From: Actinomadura sp. J1-007
Lineage (GTDB): Bacteria > Actinomycetota > Actinomycetes > Streptosporangiales > Streptosporangiaceae
Direction: 5' to 3'
Length of the DNA: 64,000 nucleotides
Assembly (NCBI RefSeq): GCF_009793335.1
Contig: NZ_WING01000001.1
Span: 4,340,001 to 4,404,000 of the forward strand
Part shown: piece by piece, positions 19,964-28,457 of the stretch
Position numbering within the stretch: the stretch's first letter is position 1
Layout of the letters: each line of letters starts with the position of its first letter
Notes under the pieces: model-generated
Told to the model about the DNA's origin: nothing
Database searches by the model: none
The model's input: the letters and a program-made list of their open reading frames with translations, nothing else
Program-made: the position numbers and the translations under genes

Positions 19964-20466
19964 CGCCGGGGACCGCGGCGCCGCTGGTGGGCGTGGTGAT
20001 GGGCAGCGACTCGGACTGGCCGGTGATGAAGGCCGCCGCCGAGGCGCTGGAGGAGTTCGGCGTCCCGTACGAGGCCGACGTGGTCTCCGCGCACCGGATG
20101 CCGCACGAGATGGTCGCCTACGGCGGGGAGGCGGCCGGCCGCGGGCTGCGCGCGATCATCGCGGGCGCGGGCGGCGCGGCCCACCTGCCCGGCATGCTCG
20201 CCTCGGTGACGCCGCTGCCGGTGATCGGCGTCCCGGTCCCGCTGAAGTACCTGGACGGCATGGACTCGCTGCTGTCGATCGTCCAGATGCCGGCCGGGGT
20301 GCCCGTCGCGACGGTCGCCGTGGGCGCGGCGCGCAACGCGGGCCTGCTGGCCGTCCGCATCCTCGCGGCGTCCGACGAGGGCCTCAGGGAGAAGATGAGC
20401 GCCTTCCAGGACGATCTGAAGGAGCAGGCCAAGGCGAAGGGCGCGCGCCTCAGGTCGCAGCTCTGA
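19960..20466 (+). CDS. purE: N5-CAIR mutase
   Basis: A 168-residue class I PurE converting N5-CAIR to CAIR. The signature VVMGSDSDWPVMKAAAEAL, the active-site VVSAHRMPHEMVAY (catalytic His), IIAGAGGAAHLPGMLAS and LIGVPV-like VIGVPVPLKYLDGMDSLLSI are all seen. The start ATG 19960 overlaps the purK stop. The C-terminal helix (KMSAFQDDLKEQAKAKG) is typical of the octameric family. Confidence 0.97.
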   Translation: MTPGTAAPLVGVVMGSDSDWPVMKAAAEALEEFGVPYEADVVSAHRMPHEMVAYGGEAAGRGLRAIIAGAGGAAHLPGMLASVTPLPVIGVPVPLKYLDGMDSLLSIVQMPAGVPVATVAVGAARNAGLLAVRILAASDEGLREKMSAFQDDLKEQAKAKGARLRSQL

Positions 20467-20526
20467 CGCGCTCGCGCCCGGCTCGCGCCCGCCTCGGGCT
20501 CCGGCCCGGGGCGGACGGGGGCCGGG

Positions 20527-20964
20527 TCAGCGGCGCAGGGCCCACTCGACGGCGGGGCAGCGGTCCATGACCACGTCCAGGCCGGCGTCCCGCGCGCGGC
20601 GGGCCGCGGCCACGTCGATCACGTCGAGGGGCAGCCAGACGGCCTTCGCGCCCGCCGCGATCGCCTCGTCCACCACCGCGCCCGCGTGCTCGGAACGGCG
20701 GTAGACGCCCACCACGTCCACCCGTTCGGGCAGGTCGGCCAGCGAGGCGTGGCCCGGCTCGCCCAGCACGGTGTCCCCGGACGGATGGACGGGGAAGATC
20801 CGCTTGCCGCGCTGCTGGAGCAGCCGCGCCTGGTTGTGCACCTCGCGCTCGGGGTTGTCGCCCAGCCCGACGAACGCCCAGGTCTTCGAGTCGTTGAGGA
20901 GCCGCCGGATCACGTCCCGGTCCGCGAACTCCGCGGCACCCGTCACAGCATCAGCCATGTCCAT
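20527..20964 (-). CDS. CoA-binding (YccU-like) domain protein
   Basis: A 145-residue single Rossmann domain of the CoA-binding family. Features are WAFVGLGDNPEREVHNQARL, the strand KRIFPVHPSGDTVLGEPGHAS, VDVVGVYRRSEHAG, the segment AIAAGAKAVWLPLDV and the conserved Cys near the C-terminus in VVMDRCPAVEW. Members bind CoA but their physiological role is poorly defined. It is a single gene convergent with purK-purE, 60 bp away. Confidence 0.85.
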   Translation of the reverse strand: MDMADAVTGAAEFADRDVIRRLLNDSKTWAFVGLGDNPEREVHNQARLLQQRGKRIFPVHPSGDTVLGEPGHASLADLPERVDVVGVYRRSEHAGAVVDEAIAAGAKAVWLPLDVIDVAAARRARDAGLDVVMDRCPAVEWALRR

Positions 20965-21084
20965 GGCAACAGCGGCGAGGGGCGGATCGTTCCCCGCAGG
21001 TCCTCCACGTTCTCGGCGTTCTCGGTGTTCTGGATGTCATGTACGTCCTGGACGTTCTAGCTCTCCTGGACGTTCTGGACGCGT

Positions 21085-21125
21085 CGTACGTCCTGAGCGT
21101 CAGAGGCGTACGTCCTGAGCGTCAG
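21085..21125. repeat. Short tandem direct repeat at the end of the UDP-glucose dehydrogenase gene
   Basis: The 19-mer CGTACGTCCTGAGCGTCAG occurs at 21085-21103 and again at 21107-21125, separated by 3 bp. The second copy covers the TGA stop codon (minus strand) of the UDP-glucose dehydrogenase gene, so tandem duplication may have extended the 3' flank. Just outside, 21000-21080 is a run of degenerate 9-11 bp units (GACGTTCT, GGCGTTCTCGG, GACGTTCTGGA). Confidence 0.75.
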
Positions 21126-22456
21126 GGGCGGCCGAGGGCGCGGTAGGTCCAGCCCGCGGAGCGCCAGCGCTCCGGGTCGAGGGCGTTGCGGCCGTCGACG
21201 ATGTTGCGCTCGGCGACCACCTCGGCCAGGTCGGCGGGGTCCATCCGCCGGAACTCCGACCACTCGGTCAGCAGCAGCACGACGTGCGCGCCGCGCGCCG
21301 CCGCGAGCGCCGACTCGCCGTAGGCCAGGGCGGGCTGGGCGCGCCGCGCGTTGTCCATGGCGCGCGGGTCGAACACCGTGACCCGGCCGCCCTGCCCCCG
21401 GATCGTCGCCGCCACGTCCAGCGCCGGGGAGTCGCGCACGTCGTCGGAGTCGGGCTTGAACGCCGCGCCGAGCACCCCGACCGTCCGGCCGATGAACGAC
21501 CCGCCGAGCAGCTCGCGGGCCAGGTCCACCATCCGGATCCGGCGGCGGATGTTGATCTCGTCCACCTCGCGCAGGAACGTCAGCGCCTGGTCCACGCCGA
21601 GCTCGCCCGCCCGCGCCATGAACGCGCGGATGTCCTTCGGCAGGCAGCCGCCGCCGAACCCGAGCCCCGGCCCGAGGAACCGGCCGCCGATCCGGTCGTC
21701 GTACGACAGCGCCTCCGAGAGTTTGGTCACATCGGCGTGCGCGGCCTCGCAGACCTCCGCCATCGCGTTGATGAACGAGATCTTGGTGGCCAGGAACGCG
21801 TTGGCCGACACCTTGACCAGCTCCGACGTCGGGTAGTCGGCCACCACGAACGGGGTGCCCTCGGCCAGCATCGGCGCGTACACCTCGCGCAGCACCTTCT
21901 CGGCGTGCCCGGCGGCGCCCTGGTCGGCGGGCAGGCCCACCACGATCCGGTCGGGGTGCAGGGTGTCCTTGCAGGCGAAGCCCTCGCGCAGGAACTCGGG
22001 GTTCCAGGCGAGCACCGCGTCGCCGCCGACGGGCGCGAGCTCGGCGATCCGGCGGGCCAGCCGGTCGGCGGTGCCGACGGGGACCGTGGACTTGCCGACC
22101 ACCAGGCAGGGGCGCCGCAGCCGCGCGGCGAGCCGCGTCACCGCCTCCTCCACGTACGCCAGGTCGGCCGCGTACTCACCGGCCTTCTGCGGCGTGCCGA
22201 CGCACAGGAAGTGCACGTCGCCGAACTCGGCGGCCTCGTCGTACGACGTGGTGAACCGCAGCCGCCCGCTCTCCAGGCCGCGCCGCAGCAGCGGCTCCAG
22301 GCCGGGCTCGTAGAACGGCAGGTCGCCGGCCGCCAGCCGCGCGATCCGCTCCGCGTCGACGTCGAGACCGAGCACCTCGAACCCCAGGTCCGCCATGCAG
22401 GCGGCGTGCGTGGCGCCGAGGTACCCGGTGCCGATCACCGTCAGCCGGTGCGCCAA
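21122..22456 (-). CDS. UDP-glucose 6-dehydrogenase
   Basis: About 444 residues, oxidising UDP-glucose to UDP-glucuronate (NAD+ dependent). The Rossmann start LTVIGTGYLGATHAACMADL, the GKSTVPVGTADRL strand, WNPEFLREGFA, the sugar-binding segment and the catalytic Cys in FGGGCLPKDIRAF are all present. The C-terminal domain has VGVLGAAFKPDSDDVRDSP. The best start is TTG 22456, placed right after a purine-rich GGAAAGGGAGGGG stretch; ATG 22477 would add seven residues. It likely feeds sugar precursors to the surface polysaccharide genes of the window. Confidence 0.9.
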   Translation of the reverse strand: MAHRLTVIGTGYLGATHAACMADLGFEVLGLDVDAERIARLAAGDLPFYEPGLEPLLRRGLESGRLRFTTSYDEAAEFGDVHFLCVGTPQKAGEYAADLAYVEEAVTRLAARLRRPCLVVGKSTVPVGTADRLARRIAELAPVGGDAVLAWNPEFLREGFACKDTLHPDRIVVGLPADQGAAGHAEKVLREVYAPMLAEGTPFVVADYPTSELVKVSANAFLATKISFINAMAEVCEAAHADVTKLSEALSYDDRIGGRFLGPGLGFGGGCLPKDIRAFMARAGELGVDQALTFLREVDEINIRRRIRMVDLARELLGGSFIGRTVGVLGAAFKPDSDDVRDSPALDVAATIRGQGGRVTVFDPRAMDNARRAQPALAYGESALAAARGAHVVLLLTEWSEFRRMDPADLAEVVAERNIVDGRNALDPERWRSAGWTYRALGRP

Positions 22457-22550
22457 GACCCCTCCCTTTCCTTCCATCCCTTCCCAAGCCTTCCGATAAG
22501 TCCTACCCGCACTCGACCAGCGCCGCGTACTGGCCGGTAGCATCCGTCGT

Positions 22551-23718
22551 ATGACTTCCGACTATCCCACGTACGCCCCGTCTGAGGAGCATGAGCTGCT
22601 GCGGGCGACGGTGCGTGAGCTTGCTGATGCCAGGATCGCGCCGTTCGCTGCGGTGGTGGATGAGGAGGGGCGGTTTCCGCGGGAGGCGTTGGAGGCGTTG
22701 GTGGGGCGGGGTTGCATGCGGTGCATGTGCCGGAGGTGTTCGGGGGTGCGGGGGCGGATGCGTTGGCGACGGTGATCGTGATCGAGGAGGTCGCGCGGGC
22801 GTGTGCGTCTTCGTCGTTGATCCCGGCGGTGAACAAGCTGGGCACGGTGCCGGTGCTGCTGGCGGGGTCGGATGAGCTGAAGGCCAGGTATTTGGGGCCG
22901 GTGGCGCGGGGGAGGCGATGTTCTCTTATGCGCTGTCGGAGGCGGAGGCGGGGTCGGATGCGGCGGGGATGCGGACGCGTGCGGTGCGTGATGGTGATGG
23001 GTGGGTGTTGAACGGCGCGAAGATGTGGATCACCAATGCGGGGGTGTCGGAGTTCTACACGGTGATGGCGGTGACCGAGCCGGGTGCGGGGGCGCGGGGG
23101 ATTTCGGCGTTCGTGGTGGAGAAGGGTGATGCGGGGGTGTCGTTCGGGCCGAAGGAGCGCAAGTTGGGGATCAAGGGGTCGCCGACGCGTCAGGTGATCT
23201 TGGAGGATGTGCGGATTCCGGGTGATCGGTTGATCGGTGCGGAGGGGTCGGGTTTCAAGACGGCGTTGGCGACGTTGGACCATACGCGGATCACGATCGC
23301 GGCGCAGGCGTTGGGGATCGCGCAGGGGGCGTTGGATTTCGCGTTGGGGTATGTGAGGCAGCGGCGGCAGTTCGGGAGGGCGGTCGCTGATTTCCAGGGT
23401 GTGCAGTTCATGTTGGCGGATATGGCGATGCGGTTGGAGGGGGCGCGGCAGTTGACGTATCACGCGGCGGTGAAGTCCGAGCGGGCGATGGCGGGGGAGC
23501 GGGTGCCGGATCTGACGTTGGTGTCCTCGGCGTGCAAGGCGCTGGCCTCGGATGTGGCGATGGATGTGACCACCGATGCGGTGCAGTTGCTGGGCGGGTA
23601 CGGGTACACGCGTGATTTCCCGGTGGAGCGGATGATGCGCGACGCCAAGATCACCCAGATCTACGAGGGCACCAACCAGATCCAGCGCATGGTCATCGCC
23701 CGCCAACTCCTCAAATGA
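22551..23718 (+). pseudogene. Acyl-CoA dehydrogenase (FadE25-like), two frameshifts
   Basis: An FAD-dependent acyl-CoA dehydrogenase, about 389 residues when both breaks are repaired. Motifs include YALSEAEAGSDA, WITNAG, RQFGRAVADFQGVQFMLADM, AVQLLGGYGYTRDFPVERMM and the catalytic Glu in IYEGTNQIQRM. The first frame ends after residue about 52 at the G run 22708-22711 and the second breaks at the G run 22908-22912. Adding one G at each gives VGRGLHAVHVPEVFGGAGAD and ARGEAMFSYALSEAEAG. Codon choice is odd: the body uses GAT, TTG, GCG and GTG heavily, whereas the final 80 bp are C-ending like the neighbours. Position next to purKE matches fadE25 of mycobacteria. Confidence 0.85.
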
Positions 23719-23722
23719 CCGG

Positions 23723-23762
23723 GCGGGCGGGCCCGGCCGTCCATCCGGCCGGGCCCGCCCGC
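23723..23762. terminator. Bidirectional hairpin terminator
   Basis: A perfect 17-bp stem (GCGGGCGGGCCCGGCCG pairing with CGGCCGGGCCCGCCCGC) around the loop TCCATC. It lies exactly between the convergent stops of the acyl-CoA dehydrogenase (23718) and the LCP gene (23767). No T-tract follows, as is usual in high-GC actinobacteria. Confidence 0.85.
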
Positions 23763-23766
23763 GCCA

Positions 23767-25215
23767 TCAGTGGCAGAGCTTCTGGGTGGCGGTGCCCGTC
23801 TCCAGATCGGGCTTCTTGGCGGACGGCGCGTCGCTCCCGGCCTTGACCTTGACCTTCTTCGCGCCGTCCCAGTCGGCGCCGACCATGACCTGGAGGCGCG
23901 AGCCGAGCGAGGACACCTGCTTGAGCTTCGCGCCCGGGATGGCGGCGGCGAGGGTCTTGGCCGAGTCCTTGCGCCCCGGCCCGTACTGGACGACCGTGTT
24001 CTGCTGCCCCGTCCGCGCGACGCCGCTCGGCACCGTCACCTTGAAGCCGACCTCGCGCAGGTCGCCGCCCGCCTTCGTCGCCAGGCCCCGGGTGCCGATG
24101 GCGTTGAGGACGGTCACGTCGATGTCGGACGGCGGCACCGTCAGGTCGCTCTTGGGCTTGGTCGGCGACGCGCTCGGCGACGGCGTCTCCTTGTCGAACC
24201 GCTGGTCGCGCCGGAGCTTGGTGAACAGGTCGTCGGCGCGGCCCTGGTCCCACTGGACCGTGGACTGCGGGCTCGGCGAGTTCCAGAGCAGGGCGTTGTA
24301 GCCCGGGTTGGCGAGCGGGACCTTGGCGAACGTGACGTTGTCGGTCGACAGGTCCTTCATCTGGTCGGCGAGCTTCGGCAGGTTCTTGGCGAGCTTCGGA
24401 TCGACCCGGAGCGACTTCAGCGCCGCCTTGAGGAAGCGGGTCGACTTCACCGGGTCGCTGAGCGTCTTGGACGACAGCGCCTGCTTCATCATCGACGCCA
24501 TGAACTGCTGCTGCCGGTCGATCCGGCCGAGGTCGCTGCCGCCGGTCAGCGTGTAGCGGGCGCGGGCGAAGCCGAGCGCCTGGAGCCCCCGCAGGTGGGA
24601 CTTGCCCGCCGGGAGCCGCAGGCCGCTCTTGCGGTCGTCGATCGCCTGCTCGGTGCAGACGTCCACGCCGCCGAGCGCGTCGACCATGTTGACGAAGCCG
24701 TAGAAGTTGACCTCGACGTAGTGGTCGATGCCGACGCCCGTCGCGCGCTTGATCGTGTCGACGGTGAGGTCGGGCCCGCCGAACTGGTAGGCCCAGGTCA
24801 GCTTGCCCGGACGGGACGGGACCTGCTGCCCCTTTGCACCCTCGGAGCCGTTGGACCTGTGCGACGGGATCGTCACGTACGAGTCGCGCGGCAGGTTGAC
24901 CACCGAGATGCGGTCGTGGTCGCGCGAGATGTGCACCAGCAGCATCGTGTCGGACCGTTCCCCCGGCTCGTGGCCGAGGCGCGCGGCGCGCTGCTGCTCC
25001 CTGGTCAGCCCCTCGCGGCGGTCGACCCCGGCGACCAGGATCGTCATCGCGCCCTTCGGCGCGTCCTTGCCCTTGCCGAGGCCGCCGACCGACACCTTGT
25101 CGATCATGCCGGTGACGTAGTTCTGGAAGGCCCACGCGCCGCCCGAGGTCAGCAGCACGAACGCCGACATCGTGCCGGTGACCATGAGGAACCGGCGCTG
25201 GCGGCGGGCGCTCAT
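23767..25215 (-). CDS. LCP (LytR-CpsA-Psr) family cell-wall glycopolymer ligase
   Basis: A 482-residue membrane-anchored enzyme that transfers polyprenyl-linked glycopolymer (teichoic acid, polysaccharide) to peptidoglycan. It has a basic N-terminus, a TM helix at about 9-30 and an LCP domain with the conserved Arg/Asp pairs in ISVVNLPRDSYVTIP and GSDLGRIDRQQQF. A LytR_C domain (about 375-470) starts at DIDVTVLNAIGTRGL. The start ATG 25215 overlaps by 4 bp a small upstream ORF that may be its cytoplasmic N-terminal tail, separated only by a 1-nt error (see findings). It is the probable end-point enzyme for the nearby glycopolymer genes. Confidence 0.93.
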   Translation of the reverse strand: MSARRQRRFLMVTGTMSAFVLLTSGGAWAFQNYVTGMIDKVSVGGLGKGKDAPKGAMTILVAGVDRREGLTREQQRAARLGHEPGERSDTMLLVHISRDHDRISVVNLPRDSYVTIPSHRSNGSEGAKGQQVPSRPGKLTWAYQFGGPDLTVDTIKRATGVGIDHYVEVNFYGFVNMVDALGGVDVCTEQAIDDRKSGLRLPAGKSHLRGLQALGFARARYTLTGGSDLGRIDRQQQFMASMMKQALSSKTLSDPVKSTRFLKAALKSLRVDPKLAKNLPKLADQMKDLSTDNVTFAKVPLANPGYNALLWNSPSPQSTVQWDQGRADDLFTKLRRDQRFDKETPSPSASPTKPKSDLTVPPSDIDVTVLNAIGTRGLATKAGGDLREVGFKVTVPSGVARTGQQNTVVQYGPGRKDSAKTLAAAIPGAKLKQVSSLGSRLQVMVGADWDGAKKVKVKAGSDAPSAKKPDLETGTATQKLCH

Positions 25216-25415
25216 CGCCGCGCGGGGCCGAGGCCCCGGCCGGGACGGCGGGGCCCGCGCGGGCCGTCCACCGTCACGCGCGGTGCGGGCACGCCGTCGA
25301 TGGTCACGCCGTCGACCTCGTCGTCGCCGCTCGGCGCGCCGCCCGCGGGACGCGGGCGGAAGTACCGCTCCAGCGGATCGGCGTCGCCGCGATCCGAGTC
25401 GTGCCCGTCTGCCAT
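25212..25415 (-). CDS. Short hydrophilic ORF, possible N-terminal tail of the LCP protein
   Basis: From ATG 25415 this encodes 67 residues, rich in Asp, Pro, Gly and Arg (MADGHDSDRGDADPLERYF, then VDGVTIDGVPAPRVTVDGP). A GTG at 25472 would add 19. There is no TM segment or known domain. It ends in a 4-bp ATGA overlap with the LCP gene. Such acidic-then-basic tails normally precede the TM helix of actinobacterial LCP proteins. Inserting one C near 25220 would fuse it in frame, reading through GLGP into MSARRQRRFLMV. It may therefore be an artefact of a frameshift rather than a separate gene. Confidence 0.5.
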   Translation of the reverse strand: MADGHDSDRGDADPLERYFRPRPAGGAPSGDDEVDGVTIDGVPAPRVTVDGPRGPRRPGRGLGPARR

Positions 25416-25658
25416 ACCGGCCGCCGCCCTCCCGAGAGTCATCCGGCGTGTTCTGACGCGAGTGTCCACCACTCTAAAGTGGGGAACGCCCGTCCGTTCG
25501 CTACCTGGACTTCGTGTCCTTGCAGTAACGTGGCGCCGTCTTGACCTCCGCCCCAGGCGGCAACCTCTGCCCCAGGCCGGAGGCCGTGGGCTGCGTCACA
25601 GACTCGCTTGCAAGAGAGAGGAAGGGGGGCACTCCTCCGGGTGTGCCCGCGAGCCCAG

Positions 25659-26693
25659 ATGAACCCGTCTCCCCGCGCGCACAGCGCCCAGCAGCACAGC
25701 GCCGAGCAGCAAGGCTCCCCGCACGGACGGCCGCAGGCCGCCGCCGGCGACCGCACCTGGCCCGCGGTGTCGGTCGTGATGCCCGTGCTCAACGAGCAAC
25801 GCCACCTGACCGACGCCGTTCGGCGCATCCTCACGCAGGACTATCCGGGCGAGCTGGAGCTGGTGCTGGCGGTCGGCCCGTCCAAGGACCGCACCGAGGA
25901 GATCTGCGGCAGGCTCGCCGCCGAGGACCCGCGCATCGTGGTCGTCCGCAACCCGACCGGACGGACCCCGCAGGGCCTCAACATCGCGATCAAGGCGTCC
26001 CAGTACTCGATCATCGTCCGGGTGGACGGGCACTCGCTGCTTCCCGACGACTACGTGCGGGCCGCGGTCGAGACGATGGAGGAGACCGGCGCCGACAACG
26101 TCGGCGGGATCATGGCCGCCGAGGGCGTCACGCCGTTCGAGCAGGCCGTGGCGCGGGCGATGACGTCCAAGCTCGGCGTCGGCAACGCCCGGTTCCACAC
26201 CGGCGGTGAGGCGGGCGAGGTCGAGACCGTCTACCTCGGCACGTTCCGGCGCAGCGCCCTCGAACGGGTCGGCGGCTACGACGAGACGTTCGTCCGCGCG
26301 CAGGACTGGGAGATGAACCACCGCATCCGGCAGAGCGGCGGCCGGATCTTCTTCACCCCGCGGATGCGGGTCACCTACCGGCCGCGCCCCAACCTGCGGG
26401 CGCTCGCCAAGCAGTACTTCCACACCGGCCGCTGGCGGCGCGTCGTCGGCCGCGAGCACCAGGGCACCCTCAACCCGCGCTACCTCGCGCCTCCGGTCGC
26501 GGTCGTCGCGATGGCGGCGGGCGCGGTCGCGGGGGCGTTCGGGTTCTGGCCCGGCTGGATCCTGCCGGGCGGCTACGCGGCGGCGATGGTCGCCGGCGCG
26601 GCCGTCGAAGGGCGGGGCCTGCGGTTCGCCGCGTGGGCGCGGCTCCCGCTCGTGTTCGCGACGATGCACATCTCGTGGGGGTGGGCTTCCTGA
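25659..26693 (+). CDS. Family 2 glycosyltransferase with C-terminal membrane region (ExoA-like)
   Basis: About 344 residues. The GT-A fold begins VSVVMPVLNEQRHLTDAVRR; the metal-binding region is IIVRVDGHSLLPDDYV, with VDG in place of the classic DxD. The acceptor side has RAQDWEMNHRIRQSGGRIFF. After the catalytic part come two or three hydrophobic segments (PPVAVVAMAAGAVAGAFGFW, ILPGGYAAAMVAGAA), as in succinoglycan-type ExoA transferases acting on lipid-linked sugars. I start at ATG 25659; earlier GTG and TTG codons in frame are possible. It stands just upstream of the phosphodiester-polymer gene set. Confidence 0.85.
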   Translation: MNPSPRAHSAQQHSAEQQGSPHGRPQAAAGDRTWPAVSVVMPVLNEQRHLTDAVRRILTQDYPGELELVLAVGPSKDRTEEICGRLAAEDPRIVVVRNPTGRTPQGLNIAIKASQYSIIVRVDGHSLLPDDYVRAAVETMEETGADNVGGIMAAEGVTPFEQAVARAMTSKLGVGNARFHTGGEAGEVETVYLGTFRRSALERVGGYDETFVRAQDWEMNHRIRQSGGRIFFTPRMRVTYRPRPNLRALAKQYFHTGRWRRVVGREHQGTLNPRYLAPPVAVVAMAAGAVAGAFGFWPGWILPGGYAAAMVAGAAVEGRGLRFAAWARLPLVFATMHISWGWAS

Positions 26694-26819
26694 CGAGCCC
26701 GCCCGGCCTGGGCCAGCCGAGTCCGGCCAAAAGCTGACGATCAAGGCGAACCGGACAGTTTCCCGGCACGTCTGAGGGGTTAGCCGGCGGATCACCCCGC
26801 CGGCCCTCAGGAGGTGGCC

Positions 26820-27685
26820 ATGTCCAACGGCGCCCGCCACGTGCTCGGCCTGCTCGCCGGGCTGGCCGCGACCCCGCTGATCGCCTTCGGCCTGATGTTC
26901 GGCACCGAGCGCGCGACCCGCTACTTCCGGCTGTTCCTCTCGGGCGGCGACCGCTGGATCGCCGCCGCCGCGTTCGTCGGCGTCGCCGTCGTGATCGGGC
27001 TGCTCGCCGGTTCGCGGATCTCCCCGCTCGCCTCGCTCGTCCCGGGCGTGCTGCTGGCGTCCGCGGGCGGGCTGTGGGTCGCCGCGCCGCGCTGGACCGG
27101 TGCCCACACCGTGGAGAGGCTCCCGGACGGCCTCGACGCCGGCTACTCGATCGTCGGCCCGTACGGGGTGCTGCTGGTGCTCGGCGTCGTGCTCATCGTC
27201 GCGTCGCTCCCGCCGTCCCGCTGGAGGGCCCGTACGGCCGGGCAGGCGCCGCCCGCCCCGCGCCACGCCGCGCCCGGGATGGGAGCGCACGCCATGGGTT
27301 CCCCGGGGATGGGCGTCCACGGGACGGGCGCGCCGCCGCCCGCGCCGATCGGGCCGGGCGCGACGCCGGGCGCGACGCCCGGCCCCCAGGGGCAGGAGCC
27401 CGCGTGGGCGCCGCAGCCCCGCTACGGCGCTCAGGGCGCCGCTCCGCTGCCGTACGGGCAGCCGCCGGGCGGCGCCTCCCCGGCGCCCTCCGCGCCCCCT
27501 GCCGGCTCTCCTCCGCCGCGGCACCCCGCTTCGGGCGCCGTGCCGTTCGGGTCGGACGGCCCGTCCGGGGCGGGAGGCTCGCCCGGGCCGGATCGGCTTC
27601 GGACGGCGCGCCGGACGAAGGCGTCGGCGAGTGGACGCGGATGTACGGGGGCGACGACCAGCGCGGCGGAGGCCGCCCGTCCTGA
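26820..27685 (+). CDS. Membrane protein with Pro/Gly-rich tail, apparent frameshift near the 3' end
   Basis: ATG 26820 follows a perfect AGGAGG. The protein has four or so TM segments in its first 145 residues (VLGLLAGLAATPLIAFGLMF, WIAAAAFVGVAVVIGLLAGS, LASLVPGVLLASAGGLWVA, YGVLLVLGVVLIVASLP). A long tail rich in Pro, Gly, Ala and Met follows. Near 27582-27590 the frame that would end naturally at 27685 (EWTRMYGGDDQRGGGRPS) is a different one. Unshifted, the frame runs on for 300 codons antisense to the GDPD gene, which is not credible. Loss of one G or C is likely. I do not recognise the family; the tail suggests a cell-envelope role. Confidence 0.6.
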
Positions 27686-27728
27686 ACGGCGGGACCGTCC
27701 GGCTCTACGCGCGGTACCGCCCGCGGTG

Positions 27729-28457
27729 CTACGCGCGGCCCAGGGCCGCGAGCACGCCGGGGACGTCGTCGATCACCATCGCGTCGACCCCGGCGGCGGC
27801 GTAGTCGGGCGCCCGGTCGGGCTTCGGCGACCAGGCGACGAATTCCAGCCCCGCCTTGTGCGCCACCTCCACGCACTGCTCCAGCGGGCGCAGCCGCGTG
27901 TCGGGGTGGTCGAACCCGCACGAGCCGGTGTGCACCGCGACGACCTGCACGCCGAGCCCGGCCGCCGCCGGGACCGCGTGCCACATCGGGAACCGCAGCC
28001 AGGTCAGCAGCCCGAGCGGGACGCCCGGCAGCCCGTCCCGCAGGTGCAGCAGCAGCGACGGGTCGAACGAGGTCACCAGCAGCGGACGGCGCGCGGCCTC
28101 CCGCCGCAGCACCGGCAGCAGCAGCTCGCCGGTACGGCGCTCGGGCGGGTCCACCGCGTCCTCAAGGATGGTCTTGACGTCGACGTCCACGCCGACGTGG
28201 GCCGGGAGCGCCTCGAAGATCTCGGCGAGCCTCGGCAGCCCGCTGTCGGCCGCCGTGAGCTCCGACAGGTACGCGCCGTCCGCGCGGGTCGGGTCGTGCC
28301 GCAGCACCAGGTCGTCGTCCGCCGTGCGGGTCACGTCGATCTCGACCCACGGCAGGCCCGCGGCGTCGGCGGCGAGCAGGGACGCCAGCGTGTTCTCGTC
28401 GGGGCCGCTGCCGGCGCCGCGGTGGCCGATCAGCGCGGGCGGGTGCTCGAAGATCAC
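27729..28457 (-). CDS. Glycerophosphodiester phosphodiesterase family protein
   Basis: A 242-residue GDPD-fold protein. It has the catalytic His/Arg pair and metal ligands in IGHRGAGSGPDENTLAS and WVEIDVTRTADDDLVLRHDPT, and the late segments SFDPSLLLHLRDGLP and WSPKPDRAPDYAAAGVDAMV. It has no signal peptide, so it is cytosolic. It would hydrolyse glycerophosphodiesters to sn-glycerol phosphate and alcohol. It overlaps the upstream cytidylyltransferase by 4 bp (ATGA), so the two form one unit, which suggests it recycles or trims phosphodiester-linked intermediates. Confidence 0.9.
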   Translation of the reverse strand: MIFEHPPALIGHRGAGSGPDENTLASLLAADAAGLPWVEIDVTRTADDDLVLRHDPTRADGAYLSELTAADSGLPRLAEIFEALPAHVGVDVDVKTILEDAVDPPERRTGELLLPVLRREAARRPLLVTSFDPSLLLHLRDGLPGVPLGLLTWLRFPMWHAVPAAAGLGVQVVAVHTGSCGFDHPDTRLRPLEQCVEVAHKAGLEFVAWSPKPDRAPDYAAAGVDAMVIDDVPGVLAALGRA

